From RBG-16-49-21 sp040768125 (GTDB taxonomy: Bacteria; Spirochaetota; UBA4802; UBA5550), in contig JAXGNG010000006.1 in NCBI GenBank assembly GCA_040768125.1, positions 186,001 to 250,000 on the forward strand: a stretch of 64,000 nt of DNA. Reading direction: 5' to 3'. This document shows, piece by piece, positions 8,574 to 15,470 of this stretch (its first letter is position 1; each line of letters begins with the position of its first letter). The position numbers and the translations under genes were made by a program. The notes below the pieces were generated by a model. It ran no database searches, was not told the DNA's origin, and worked only from the letters and a program-made list of their open reading frames with translations.

Positions 8574-8792
8574 CTATCTCTTCTTTTCGCTCCCGTACCA
8601 CTCCTTCGAGTACCAGTAGCGCTCCCCGTTTTTCAGGTAGCGGAGCATCTCATCTTTTGTCGCGAAGTGCCCGCGCCAGCCCTTCTGCTCCCCCACGCCG
8701 ACCGTCTCCGGCGTGCCGGCTTCGTAGGTCCTGTCGAGGACCTTTATCCTTTTCCCGGTATAGTCTTCTTTTAAGATAGTGTTGTATTCCAT
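8574..8792 (-). CDS. 72-residue protein of unknown function inside the acs operon
   Basis: I do not recognise this protein. It is small, charged and soluble-looking, with no signal peptide, membrane segment or cysteines. It is rich in Tyr and Lys (TYEAGTPETVGVGEQKGWRG, then RYLKNGERYWYSKEWYGSEK). A GAGG-type site precedes the ATG at 8792. It lies between folD and acsD in the same direction, with repeat DNA on both sides. The position suggests a role tied to the Wood-Ljungdahl enzymes (accessory or assembly factor), but this is inference from context only. Confidence 0.6.
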   Translation of the reverse strand: MEYNTILKEDYTGKRIKVLDRTYEAGTPETVGVGEQKGWRGHFATKDEMLRYLKNGERYWYSKEWYGSEKKR

Positions 8793-8836
8793 GATAACCT
8801 CGGTCTTTTCCCCCGGTTAAAACCGGGGGTTATCAT

Positions 8837-8918
8837 ATCCCCCCGGCCCCCCTGGCGAATACCCCTGCATGAACAGGTAAACGCGCCACCCCCCTTATTA
8901 AGGGGGGTCGGGGGGGAT
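8837..8918. repeat. 82-bp palindromic dispersed repeat, copy C
   Basis: This is a third copy of the element at 2865-2947 and 2964-3046: ATCCCCCCGGCCCCCC start, CCCTGCATGAACAGGT, GCGCCACCCCCCTTATTAAG and GTCGGGGGGGAT end. It ends 3 bp after the folD stop codon in the transcribed direction. The LTR-like order of the three copies shows no gene between ends, so it is a non-coding repeat. Confidence 0.88.
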
Positions 8919-8921
8919 TCC

Positions 8922-9815
8922 TCAGTCAAGCTCCATGCCCGCGGAGAGTTTCGCCGCGCGCAGGGTGTTGCGCATCAGCATGGTGATGGTCATGGGCCCC
9001 ACGCCGCCGGGCACGGGGGTGATGGCCGATGCCTTCTCCTTGACCCCGTCGAAGTCGACGTCGCCCCGGAGTATCGCCTTGCCCTCCGCCGTGGTGCCCA
9101 CGCGGTTCACCCCGACGTCGATGACCACGGCTCCCTCCTTCACCATGTCGGCGGTCACCGCGGCGGGGACGCCGGCGGCGACGATCAGGATGTCCCCCCG
9201 CAGGGTGTGCTCCTTCAGGTCCTTCGTCCGGGTGTGGCAGAGGGTCACCGTGGCGTTGGCGTTCTTTTTCTTCTGGACCAGCATCATGGCGATGGGCTTG
9301 CCCACAAGGTTGCTCCGCCCCACGACGACCACCTCGGCCCCCTCGATGGGCGTGCCGGAGCGTACCAGGAGCTCCTGGATGCCGTAAGGGGTGCAGGGAT
9401 AGAACCGCGCGTCGCCGATCATGAGCCTTCCGACGTTGACGGGATGGAAACCGTCCACGTCCCTGTCGGGGTCGATGGCGTAGAGGACCCGGTGTTCGTT
9501 GATCTGCTTCGGAAGTGGAAGCTGGACCAGGATGCCGTGGATGGCGGGATCATTGTTGTAGCCGCGGATGACCTCGAGGAGGGCCTCCTCGCCGATGTCC
9601 CCCGGAAGGTTCTCCTGCACCGAGTGGAAGCCCAGGTCGCGGGCGGTCTTCTGTTTCCCCGTCACGTAGCTCACGGAGGCGGGGTCCTCCCCCACCAGGA
9701 TGGTCACGAGGCCCGGGGTGACGCCGTGGCGCGTCTTCAGAACGGCCGCCTCGGCCCTGATCTCCTCCCGGATGATGCCGGCGACCTCCTTGCCGCTGAT
9801 TATTCTTGCCGTCAT
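8922..9815 (-). CDS. folD: Bifunctional methylene-THF dehydrogenase/cyclohydrolase
   Basis: FolD interconverts 10-formyl-THF, methenyl-THF and methylene-THF, the two steps after Fhs in the methyl branch. Catalytic Y50 and K54 (SYVTGKQKTA) are present, as are GILVQLPLP near 95, D-R-D-VDGFHP near 120, the Rossmann motif VVVGRSNLVGKP near 168 and the C-terminal TPVPGGVGPMTITMLM. Length 297 is typical. Because FolD does both reactions, a separate cyclohydrolase (fchA) is not needed. The gene sits downstream of cooC by about 100 bp, in the same direction. Confidence 0.96.
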   Translation of the reverse strand: MTARIISGKEVAGIIREEIRAEAAVLKTRHGVTPGLVTILVGEDPASVSYVTGKQKTARDLGFHSVQENLPGDIGEEALLEVIRGYNNDPAIHGILVQLPLPKQINEHRVLYAIDPDRDVDGFHPVNVGRLMIGDARFYPCTPYGIQELLVRSGTPIEGAEVVVVGRSNLVGKPIAMMLVQKKKNANATVTLCHTRTKDLKEHTLRGDILIVAAGVPAAVTADMVKEGAVVIDVGVNRVGTTAEGKAILRGDVDFDGVKEKASAITPVPGGVGPMTITMLMRNTLRAAKLSAGMELD

Positions 9816-9915
9816 TGCTCCTCCCGATTAATTGGCAGGTACAGGATTATGCCGTATGGATCAAATAATATTTCCTTATTAACGAAAAAAATCGCCGCGA
9901 CCCGGGTCCCGCCGC

Positions 9916-10668
9916 TCAGAGAAGCCGATTCGCGATCTCCTCGAAGCGGGCCACGGTTTTCGACGAATCGGGAAGGTCCGTCAGGGGGACCCCCCGGATC
10001 TCCGACTCCTCGATCTCCGGGTCCATCGCCGCGTGGCCGAGGAAGGGGATCCCCGTCTCCTCTATTCCCGCCATGAAGCGCTCGCCCAGCTGTTCCGGAG
10101 CCCGGTTCACCAGGAGAAACCTGTTTCCCACGTCGATGCCGAGCTGGTCCACCATGGCGGAGAGGATCGTCACGGTCTTCAGGCCCTTCAGGGAGTAGTT
10201 CGAGCAGAAGACAAGGGAGTCGATCCGCGCCGCGGTCTTCCTGCTGAAGTGTTCCATCCCCGCCTCGTTGTCCACTACCACGTAGGGGTAGTTCCCGGTC
10301 AGGGCGTCGAAGTAGTCCCGGAGCATGGCGTTGGCCGCGCAGTAGCATCCCGGCCCTTCGGGGACTCCCATCACCAGCATGTCGACGTCCTTCCCCTCGG
10401 CGATGAGCCGGTGGAGCACCGTGTCCAGGTAGGCGCGCTTCGTCATCCCCGGGGGAAGCGCGGCCCTGTCCCGGAGAAAATCGGAAAGGGCCGAGCCGAT
10501 GCTCTCCCGCACGGCGCGGCCCAGTGAATCGGCGAGGTTGGCGTTCGGGTCCGCGTCGATGGCGAGGACCGGGCCGAGGCCACGCTTCACGATGGACCTG
10601 ACGATGAGGGCCGCCGCCGTCGTTTTCCCCGTTCCCCCCTTTCCCGCCACTGCGATGATCTTACCCAT
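9916..10668 (-). CDS. cooC: CooC/AcsF-type nickel-insertion ATPase
   Basis: This MinD-family ATPase is predicted to mature the nickel centre of CODH or ACS. It has a deviant Walker A at residues 9-17 (GKGGTGKTT), a switch region DADPNANL at 38-45 and the C108-Y-C110 pair in PEGPGCYC that forms the dimer metal site in CooC proteins. VVDNEAGMEHFSR follows near 130. Length 250 is typical. Its ATG overlaps the end of the RACo gene by 8 bp (ATGGGTAA), so the two are translationally coupled. Whether it serves AcsA (CooC) or AcsB (AcsF) cannot be told from sequence. Confidence 0.93.
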   Translation of the reverse strand: MGKIIAVAGKGGTGKTTAAALIVRSIVKRGLGPVLAIDADPNANLADSLGRAVRESIGSALSDFLRDRAALPPGMTKRAYLDTVLHRLIAEGKDVDMLVMGVPEGPGCYCAANAMLRDYFDALTGNYPYVVVDNEAGMEHFSRKTAARIDSLVFCSNYSLKGLKTVTILSAMVDQLGIDVGNRFLLVNRAPEQLGERFMAGIEETGIPFLGHAAMDPEIEESEIRGVPLTDLPDSSKTVARFEEIANRLL

Positions 10669-12619
10669 TGAGGTCCTCCCCGTTCCCGGAGTTGTTTCCG
10701 CACCGACCGTAGCGACCCTCGACGCTCGGGAAGTTCCGCGTCTCGGTGTGGGGAAAGAAAAGTGCGGCGACGTAGTGGTCCATGAAGGAGCGGTTGTCGC
10801 TCAGCTCGACGTTCGTCATGGCCGCGGCGACTCGGTCAGCCTCTTCGAGCATCTCCCCCGAGAGGGCGCAGAGCCTCGCCCCGGCGAGGGACCCGTTCCC
10901 CACGAAGCTGAAGCGCTCCAGGGGGATATCGGGGAAGAGGCCCACGACGATTGACTTTTCGATGTCGAGGTATCCGCCGAAGGCCCCGGCGACGATGATC
11001 TCGCCCAGGTCGCCGCGGCCGAGCCCCACGCTCTCCAAAAGGGTCATGTAGCCCGCGTAGAGGGCGCCCTTGGCCCGCATGAAGTTGTCGATGTCCGCCT
11101 CGGTGATCACGATGTCGCCGTCAATGCCGCTCCGTTCCGCCTCGACGAGGAGGTATTCCATGCCGTCTCTTCCCTGGCGCAGGCGGTGAGAGACATCCGG
11201 CCGGAACTTGCCGTTCGGTTCCAGTATTCCGCACTCCAGGAGCTCCGCCACGATGTTGATGATGCCTGAGCCGCAGATCCCCTTCGGTTTCTCGTTACCC
11301 ATGGTGAATACCACGGTCTCCCCCGTGGCGGGATCGATGCGCAGCTCCTCGATGGCGCCGAAGGTGGCGCGCATGCCGTGGCGGATCCCCCCTCCCTCGA
11401 AGGCGGGCCCGGCGGAGCAGGAGGCGGTCATCATCCATTCGCCGTTTCCCAGGACGATCTCCCCGTTGGTCCCGATGTCTATGAAGAGGACGAGGTCGGC
11501 GCGGCGGTTGATCCCCGTGGCCAGCACCCCGGCGGTGATGTCGCCGCCCACGTAGCTCGCCACCATGGGAAGCGCGCGCAGCCGGGCATGGTCCCCGAGA
11601 TCGATGCCGAGGTCGGCGGCCCTCAGGAAGGGGACGCGGCTTACCGCCGGCGTGTAGGGCGCCGCGCGGAGGTGCCTGGTCTCGATGCCGAGGAGGAGGT
11701 GGGTCATGACGGTGTTTCCCGCCGCGGTGACCAGCGAGACGTCGGAGCGGTCGGCTCCGGAGCGTTGCAGCAGTTCATTGATGACGCCGTTGAGGGAGGC
11801 GACGACGGCCCTGCGGAGCGCTTCCCGTCCCTCCAGCTTCCGGGCGTGGTCCATCCGGGTAATAACGTCGTCCCCGAGGCCGATCTGGCCGTTGTAGTCC
11901 GTGGCGGCGGCGATGGTTTCGCCCGTGGCGACGTCCAGGAGCTCGGCGCAGATGGTCGTGGTGCCCACGTCGACGGCCACGGCGAGATTGCGCGGGGCGG
12001 TATCCCCCGGTTCGACGCGGATGATCCGCGTCACGCCCGGCGACTCGTGGAGCAGGGTGACGGTGGCCCTCCAGTTCCCCTCGCGGAGCGCCACGGGGAG
12101 TTGCCGGAGGGCCTCAAGGTCCGCGACGATCGATTCAGCGTCCATGCACTGCTTCAGGGCGCGGACCAGGCGGGTGTAATCCGCGGCGTTGTCCTCCAGG
12201 GTGGGGGGATCCAGGGAAAGGGCGCGTTTTTCCATGGGGGGCCTTCGCGTCTCCGGGGGGATGAGGGGCATCAGGGGCGCCGCCAGGCGGCCCGTGGCCC
12301 CGGTGACCCGGTCCCGGTCCAGGGCGCCCCGGTGGAGCCGCGATTCCGGCGGCACTTCCACCTCGACGGAGGTCTCGGCATGGCTCATGCAGGCCAGGCG
12401 ATACCCCCGCTCGTAGTCGGCGATACCGATGCGGGATGTATCATCATCCCTCGTGCGGCCGCTTCTAAGGAGAACACGGCATTTGCCGCAGGTGCCCTGG
12501 CCGCCGCAGGAGGAGTTGACATGTATCCCCGCGGCATGGGCCGCCCGGAGGAGGTTTTCTCCCTCTTCAGCCGTTACGGTAACCCCGTCGGGGAGGAATG
12601 TGATGGTGATCTCTGCCAT
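10661..12619 (-). CDS. RACo-type ATP-dependent activator of corrinoid protein
   Basis: RACo proteins use ATP to re-reduce inactive Co(II) corrinoid to Co(I), here presumably on AcsCD. The N-terminal [2Fe-2S] ferredoxin domain has ligands C38, C44, C47 and C77 (SCGGQGTCGKC then LAC). A linker of about 100 residues leads to the ASKHA-type ATPase domain from about residue 207 (NLAVAVDVGTTTICAELLDV), with later motifs VTAAGNTVMTHLLLG, LFIDIGTNGEIVLG, SAGPAFEGG, KGICGSGIINIVAELL and IIVAGAFGGYLD. Length 652 suits the family. It is the first gene after the 272-bp gap below fhs, which carries several palindromes that may regulate it. Confidence 0.9.
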   Translation of the reverse strand: MAEITITFLPDGVTVTAEEGENLLRAAHAAGIHVNSSCGGQGTCGKCRVLLRSGRTRDDDTSRIGIADYERGYRLACMSHAETSVEVEVPPESRLHRGALDRDRVTGATGRLAAPLMPLIPPETRRPPMEKRALSLDPPTLEDNAADYTRLVRALKQCMDAESIVADLEALRQLPVALREGNWRATVTLLHESPGVTRIIRVEPGDTAPRNLAVAVDVGTTTICAELLDVATGETIAAATDYNGQIGLGDDVITRMDHARKLEGREALRRAVVASLNGVINELLQRSGADRSDVSLVTAAGNTVMTHLLLGIETRHLRAAPYTPAVSRVPFLRAADLGIDLGDHARLRALPMVASYVGGDITAGVLATGINRRADLVLFIDIGTNGEIVLGNGEWMMTASCSAGPAFEGGGIRHGMRATFGAIEELRIDPATGETVVFTMGNEKPKGICGSGIINIVAELLECGILEPNGKFRPDVSHRLRQGRDGMEYLLVEAERSGIDGDIVITEADIDNFMRAKGALYAGYMTLLESVGLGRGDLGEIIVAGAFGGYLDIEKSIVVGLFPDIPLERFSFVGNGSLAGARLCALSGEMLEEADRVAAAMTNVELSDNRSFMDHYVAALFFPHTETRNFPSVEGRYGRCGNNSGNGEDLNG

Positions 12620-12650
12620 GTCCCGGTGTCTCCCGGCGTGGCATTCACTT

Positions 12651-12757
12651 CCGATAGTTATCGGTGGATTTTACCCTGAACGCTGTTTCGGCGGCCCTGA
12701 GACCGATAGTTATCGGTCGCAGGGGTCAGAGTAACTGTTAAATACGATAGTTATCGG
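12651..12757. repeat. Array of three CGATAGTTATCGG palindromes
   Basis: Copies lie at 12651-12664, 12703-12716 and 12745-12757. The middle one extends to GACCGATAGTTATCGGTC, two perfect 8-bp arms around GT. The first two are 52 bp apart, and the intervening sequence (ATTTTACCCTGAACGCTG) resembles the spacers of the second array at 23934-24105. The array lies 32-138 bp upstream of the RACo start. A 2-nt centre is too tight for an RNA hairpin, so a dimeric DNA-binding site or a transposase-recognised REP is more likely. Confidence 0.85.
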
Positions 12758-12811
12758 TTGCCAAACGCCTTTCCATCGGCGGATCAGATGCCATTTTCGA
12801 TCCGGCCACTA

Positions 12812-12845
12812 TATTACTATATCAAGATATATTGATATAGTAATA
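12812..12845. promoter_or_regulatory. 34-bp AT-rich perfect inverted repeat between fhs and RACo gene
   Basis: TATTACTATATCAA (12812-12825), loop GATATA, then TTGATATAGTAATA (12832-12845) form 14-bp perfect arms in otherwise GC-rich DNA. It contains the 13-mer ATATATTGATATA that also occurs in the vapBC operator at 14792-14811, on the other side of fhs. It sits about 46 bp past the fhs stop and about 190 bp before the RACo start. A promoter/operator for the RACo-acs operon is the likeliest reading; no U-tract is present for a terminator. Confidence 0.6.
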
Positions 12846-12891
12846 ATTATTCGCCCCCCTGTCAAGATTAATTTTTCACGGGTGCGATTAT

Positions 12892-14658
12892 TTAGAATAC
12901 GCCCACGACCTTACGCCGCTCCAGGTCCACGTCGATGCGCCGGAAGGCGGGGTCCGATGCGGTCCCCGGCATCAGGCTGATGGCGCCGGCCACGGGGACC
13001 ACGAAGCCCGCGCCGTGGTAGACGAGGATGTCCCGAACCGGGAGGAGCCACCCCGCGGGCGCGCCCTTCAGGTTCGGATCGTGGGAGAGGGAGAGGTGCG
13101 TCTTCACCATGCAAGTGGCGAGCTTCGAAAGGGCAGGGTCCTTCTCGATGGTCGCGAGCTTCGCCTCGGCGTCGGGAAGGTACTTCACGCCGGCCGCGCC
13201 GTAGACCTCCCGGGCGATGATCTCGATCCTCTTCGAGAGGGACGTGTCGAGGTCGTAGAGGAACTTGAAATCGTTTTTGTCCCTGCACGCGTCGATCACC
13301 GCGTCGGAGAGCTCCAGGGCCCCTTCGCCTCCCTTCAGCCAGTGGCGGGACACGGCCACGCGGGCCCCCGCGGCCTCGGCCTGTCGGCGGACCTCCGCTA
13401 TCTCCGCCGCCGTGTCGGTCATGAAGGGGTTGATGCAGACCACGGGGCTTATCCCGGCCTTCTTCACGGTCTCGATGTGGCGGATCAGGTTCGCGCAGCC
13501 GCGCTCCACCATGCCCACGTTCTCCTCGAAGTACGCGGGGTCGATGGGCTGGCCCGGCGGCACCGGGGGTCCGCCGCCGTGGCTCTTCAGGGCGCGCACC
13601 GTCGCCACGATGACGGCGCAGTGGGGCCGGAGGCCGCTGATGCGGCACTTCAGGTTCCAGAATTTCTCGAAGCCGATATCGGCGCCGAAGCCGCTCTCCG
13701 TGACGTGGTAGTCGGAGAGCTTCAGGGCCAGCGTGTCCGCGGCGATGGAGGACTGTCCGATGGCGATGTTCGCGAAGGGACCCGCGTGGACGAAGAGGGG
13801 CTGGCCCTCCAGGGTCTGGAGGAGGTTCGGCTTCAGGGTGTTGAACATCCAGGCGGTCATGGCCCCGTCGACCTCGAGGTCCGCCGTGGTGATCGGCGCG
13901 CCGCTTTTGCTATGGGCCATGACGATCTTCCCGATGCGCTTCCTCATGTCCGCCATGGAGGAGGAGACCGCCAGAATCGCCATGAGCTCCGAGCTGGCGG
14001 TGATCTGGAACTTCGATTCCATGAGGAACCCGTCCGTGGGGCCCCCCATGCCGATGACGATCTTCCTGAGGGACTGGGCGCAGAAGTCGATTGCCCATCC
14101 CTTTTCAATGCTCCGCGGCTCGATATCGAGACGCCGGAGTCCCTTCTTCGCCAGTATGGCATCGTCATAGTTGAACTCGTGCTGCATCCTCGCCGTGAGG
14201 GCCACCATGGAGAGATTGTGGGCGTTCATGATGTCGTTGTTGTCCCCCGTGAGGCCGAAGGAGAAGGGGATGAGGGGGATGCACTGGGCGAGGCCCCCTC
14301 CGGCGGCGCTCCCCTTGATGTTCATCGTGGGCCCACCCGAGGGCTGGCGGATCGCACCCGTGGCGCGCACGCCCCGCTTCCCCAGTCCCTGGAGGAGGCC
14401 GATGGTGGCGGTGCTCTTTCCCTCGCCCAGGGGGGTGGGGGTGATGGCGGTCACGTCGATGTACTTTCCGTCAGGCCTGTCCTTCATGCGTTCCAGGACC
14501 GGCTCGAAGTCGATCTTTCCGTAGTAGTGGCTGTTGGGCAGGAGCTCTTCGTTGCGGATACCGAGCTCGTCGGCGAGCTGGTACACGGTCTTCATGCCCT
14601 TCTCGAATTCCTCGGCGATCTGCCAGTCGGCAAGTTTTGTCGGGTCCGGTGCGGCCAC
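12892..14658 (-). CDS. fhs: Formate-tetrahydrofolate ligase
   Basis: Fhs makes 10-formyl-THF from formate, THF and ATP, the entry of the methyl branch. I chose GTG at 14658 because AGGAGG lies exactly 6 nt upstream; the in-frame ATG five codons earlier precedes that site. Motifs include AITPTPLGEGKSTATIGL near 71-88 (nucleotide loop), IRQPSGGPTMNIKGSAAGGG near 105, HDGLTGDN-like FSFGLTGDNNDI near 135, VHAGPFANIAIGQSS, GFGADIGFEKFWN and VRDILVYHGAGFVVP. The loop reads GEGKST rather than the commoner bacterial GEGKTT. At 588 residues it is about 30 longer than Moorella Fhs. It lies at the head of the cluster, divergent from vapB. Confidence 0.95.
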   Translation of the reverse strand: MAAPDPTKLADWQIAEEFEKGMKTVYQLADELGIRNEELLPNSHYYGKIDFEPVLERMKDRPDGKYIDVTAITPTPLGEGKSTATIGLLQGLGKRGVRATGAIRQPSGGPTMNIKGSAAGGGLAQCIPLIPFSFGLTGDNNDIMNAHNLSMVALTARMQHEFNYDDAILAKKGLRRLDIEPRSIEKGWAIDFCAQSLRKIVIGMGGPTDGFLMESKFQITASSELMAILAVSSSMADMRKRIGKIVMAHSKSGAPITTADLEVDGAMTAWMFNTLKPNLLQTLEGQPLFVHAGPFANIAIGQSSIAADTLALKLSDYHVTESGFGADIGFEKFWNLKCRISGLRPHCAVIVATVRALKSHGGGPPVPPGQPIDPAYFEENVGMVERGCANLIRHIETVKKAGISPVVCINPFMTDTAAEIAEVRRQAEAAGARVAVSRHWLKGGEGALELSDAVIDACRDKNDFKFLYDLDTSLSKRIEIIAREVYGAAGVKYLPDAEAKLATIEKDPALSKLATCMVKTHLSLSHDPNLKGAPAGWLLPVRDILVYHGAGFVVPVAGAISLMPGTASDPAFRRIDVDLERRKVVGVF

Positions 14659-14772
14659 GGCGCGCCTCCTCATGTCACGTCGGGCCGACGATCGGGGAGG
14701 CCGGGGAATTTCGCAAGGATTTTTTCAGGTGACCCCGATGCCGGCGGCCCCTGACCGCGGGGATGAAATCGC

Positions 14773-14811
14773 TTGACGGGGGCGATAGAATGATATATAT
14801 TGATATATATC
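14773..14811 (+). promoter_or_regulatory. vapBC promoter with overlapping operator
   Basis: TTGACG (14773-14778) and TATATT (14796-14801) form -35 and -10 boxes with 17 bp between them. The -10 lies inside a perfect palindrome GATATATAT-TG-ATATATATC (14792-14811). VapB-type antitoxins usually bind such palindromes at their own promoter, so this is a strong candidate autoregulatory operator. The sequence ATATATTGATATA inside it recurs in the fhs-RACo gap. Confidence 0.75.
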
Positions 14812-14830
14812 TTTCTTGCGGAGAAGCGCG

Positions 14831-15064
14831 TTGGAATCGAGGGCGAAGTTGTTTAAAAACGGCCGTTCCCAGGCGGTGCGTCTGCCCCGGGATTTCCGGT
14901 TCGAAGGGGACGAGGTGAAAATCTCGAAGGAAGGAAAAAAGGTCATTCTTGAGCCCGTGGAGAACATGGAATGGCCCAGGGGTTTCTGGAAGCATTTCAG
15001 GGAAGACAAGGACTTCGTTACACCCCGGCCCCTCCCCGGCGCGTCCATTGACCTGGATCGCTGA
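14831..15064 (+). CDS. vapB: VapB-type antitoxin
   Basis: This is the antitoxin of a type II toxin-antitoxin pair; it should bind VapC and repress the operon. The 77-residue product carries the AbrB-like signature KLFKNGRSQAVRLPRDFRFE followed by GDEVKISKEGKKVILEP, then a C-terminal toxin-binding tail. I chose TTG at 14831 because GGAG lies 7 nt upstream and the protein then starts LESRAKLFKNG, as usual for the family. Another TTG at 14816 is too close to the promoter. vapC begins 2 nt after the stop. Confidence 0.88.
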   Translation: MESRAKLFKNGRSQAVRLPRDFRFEGDEVKISKEGKKVILEPVENMEWPRGFWKHFREDKDFVTPRPLPGASIDLDR

Positions 15065-15065
15065 A

Positions 15066-15470
15066 GTGAAATTTCTTCTTGATACGAATATCGTCAGTTA
15101 CTGGATGCGTGGGAACCGGAGCGTTCTGGAAAGGCTTGCCGCCATGAGCCCGAGGGATCTCGCGATTGCGGCGATTACCCTCGCCGAGATTCATTACGGC
15201 ATCGAAAAGTCTCCCCACAAAAAGGCGGAGCGCCGGAGCAGGATAAGACGGATAACGGAACAGATCGGGCTGGTCCCCTTTGACAGGGATGCGGCGCTCC
15301 ATTATTCCGCCATCAGGGTGATCCTTGAAAAGAAAGGGACCCCGATCAGCGAGCGGGACCTTCAGATCGCCGCCATTGCCCGGTCACGGGGCATGCGCCT
15401 TGTCACGCATAACGTGAGAGAATTTGCGCGGATCCCCGATCTGTTATTTGAGGACTGGCATGATGGGTAA
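15066..15470 (+). CDS. vapC: VapC-type PIN-domain toxin ribonuclease
   Basis: VapC toxins are Mg-dependent RNases that cleave tRNA or rRNA. The 134-residue PIN domain has acidic residues in FLLDTNIVSYW (residue 6 on), ITLAEIHYGIEKS near 37, SERDLQIAAIA near 99 and a final THNVREFARIPDL. The GTG at 15066 directly follows the vapB stop. The gene overlaps the start of the next gene by 11 bp, so the HDAC-like lipoprotein is probably in the same transcript. Confidence 0.9.
   Translation: MKFLLDTNIVSYWMRGNRSVLERLAAMSPRDLAIAAITLAEIHYGIEKSPHKKAERRSRIRRITEQIGLVPFDRDAALHYSAIRVILEKKGTPISERDLQIAAIARSRGMRLVTHNVREFARIPDLLFEDWHDG

Noticed and set aside
12812..12845. Intrinsic terminator for fhs
   Set aside because: The stem is almost entirely A/T and has no G/C-rich stem or U-tail; an operator or promoter element is more likely.
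14816..14830. Upstream TTG as vapB start
   Set aside because: It is only 5 bp past the operator and lacks a ribosome site; TTG at 14831 has GGAG at proper distance.
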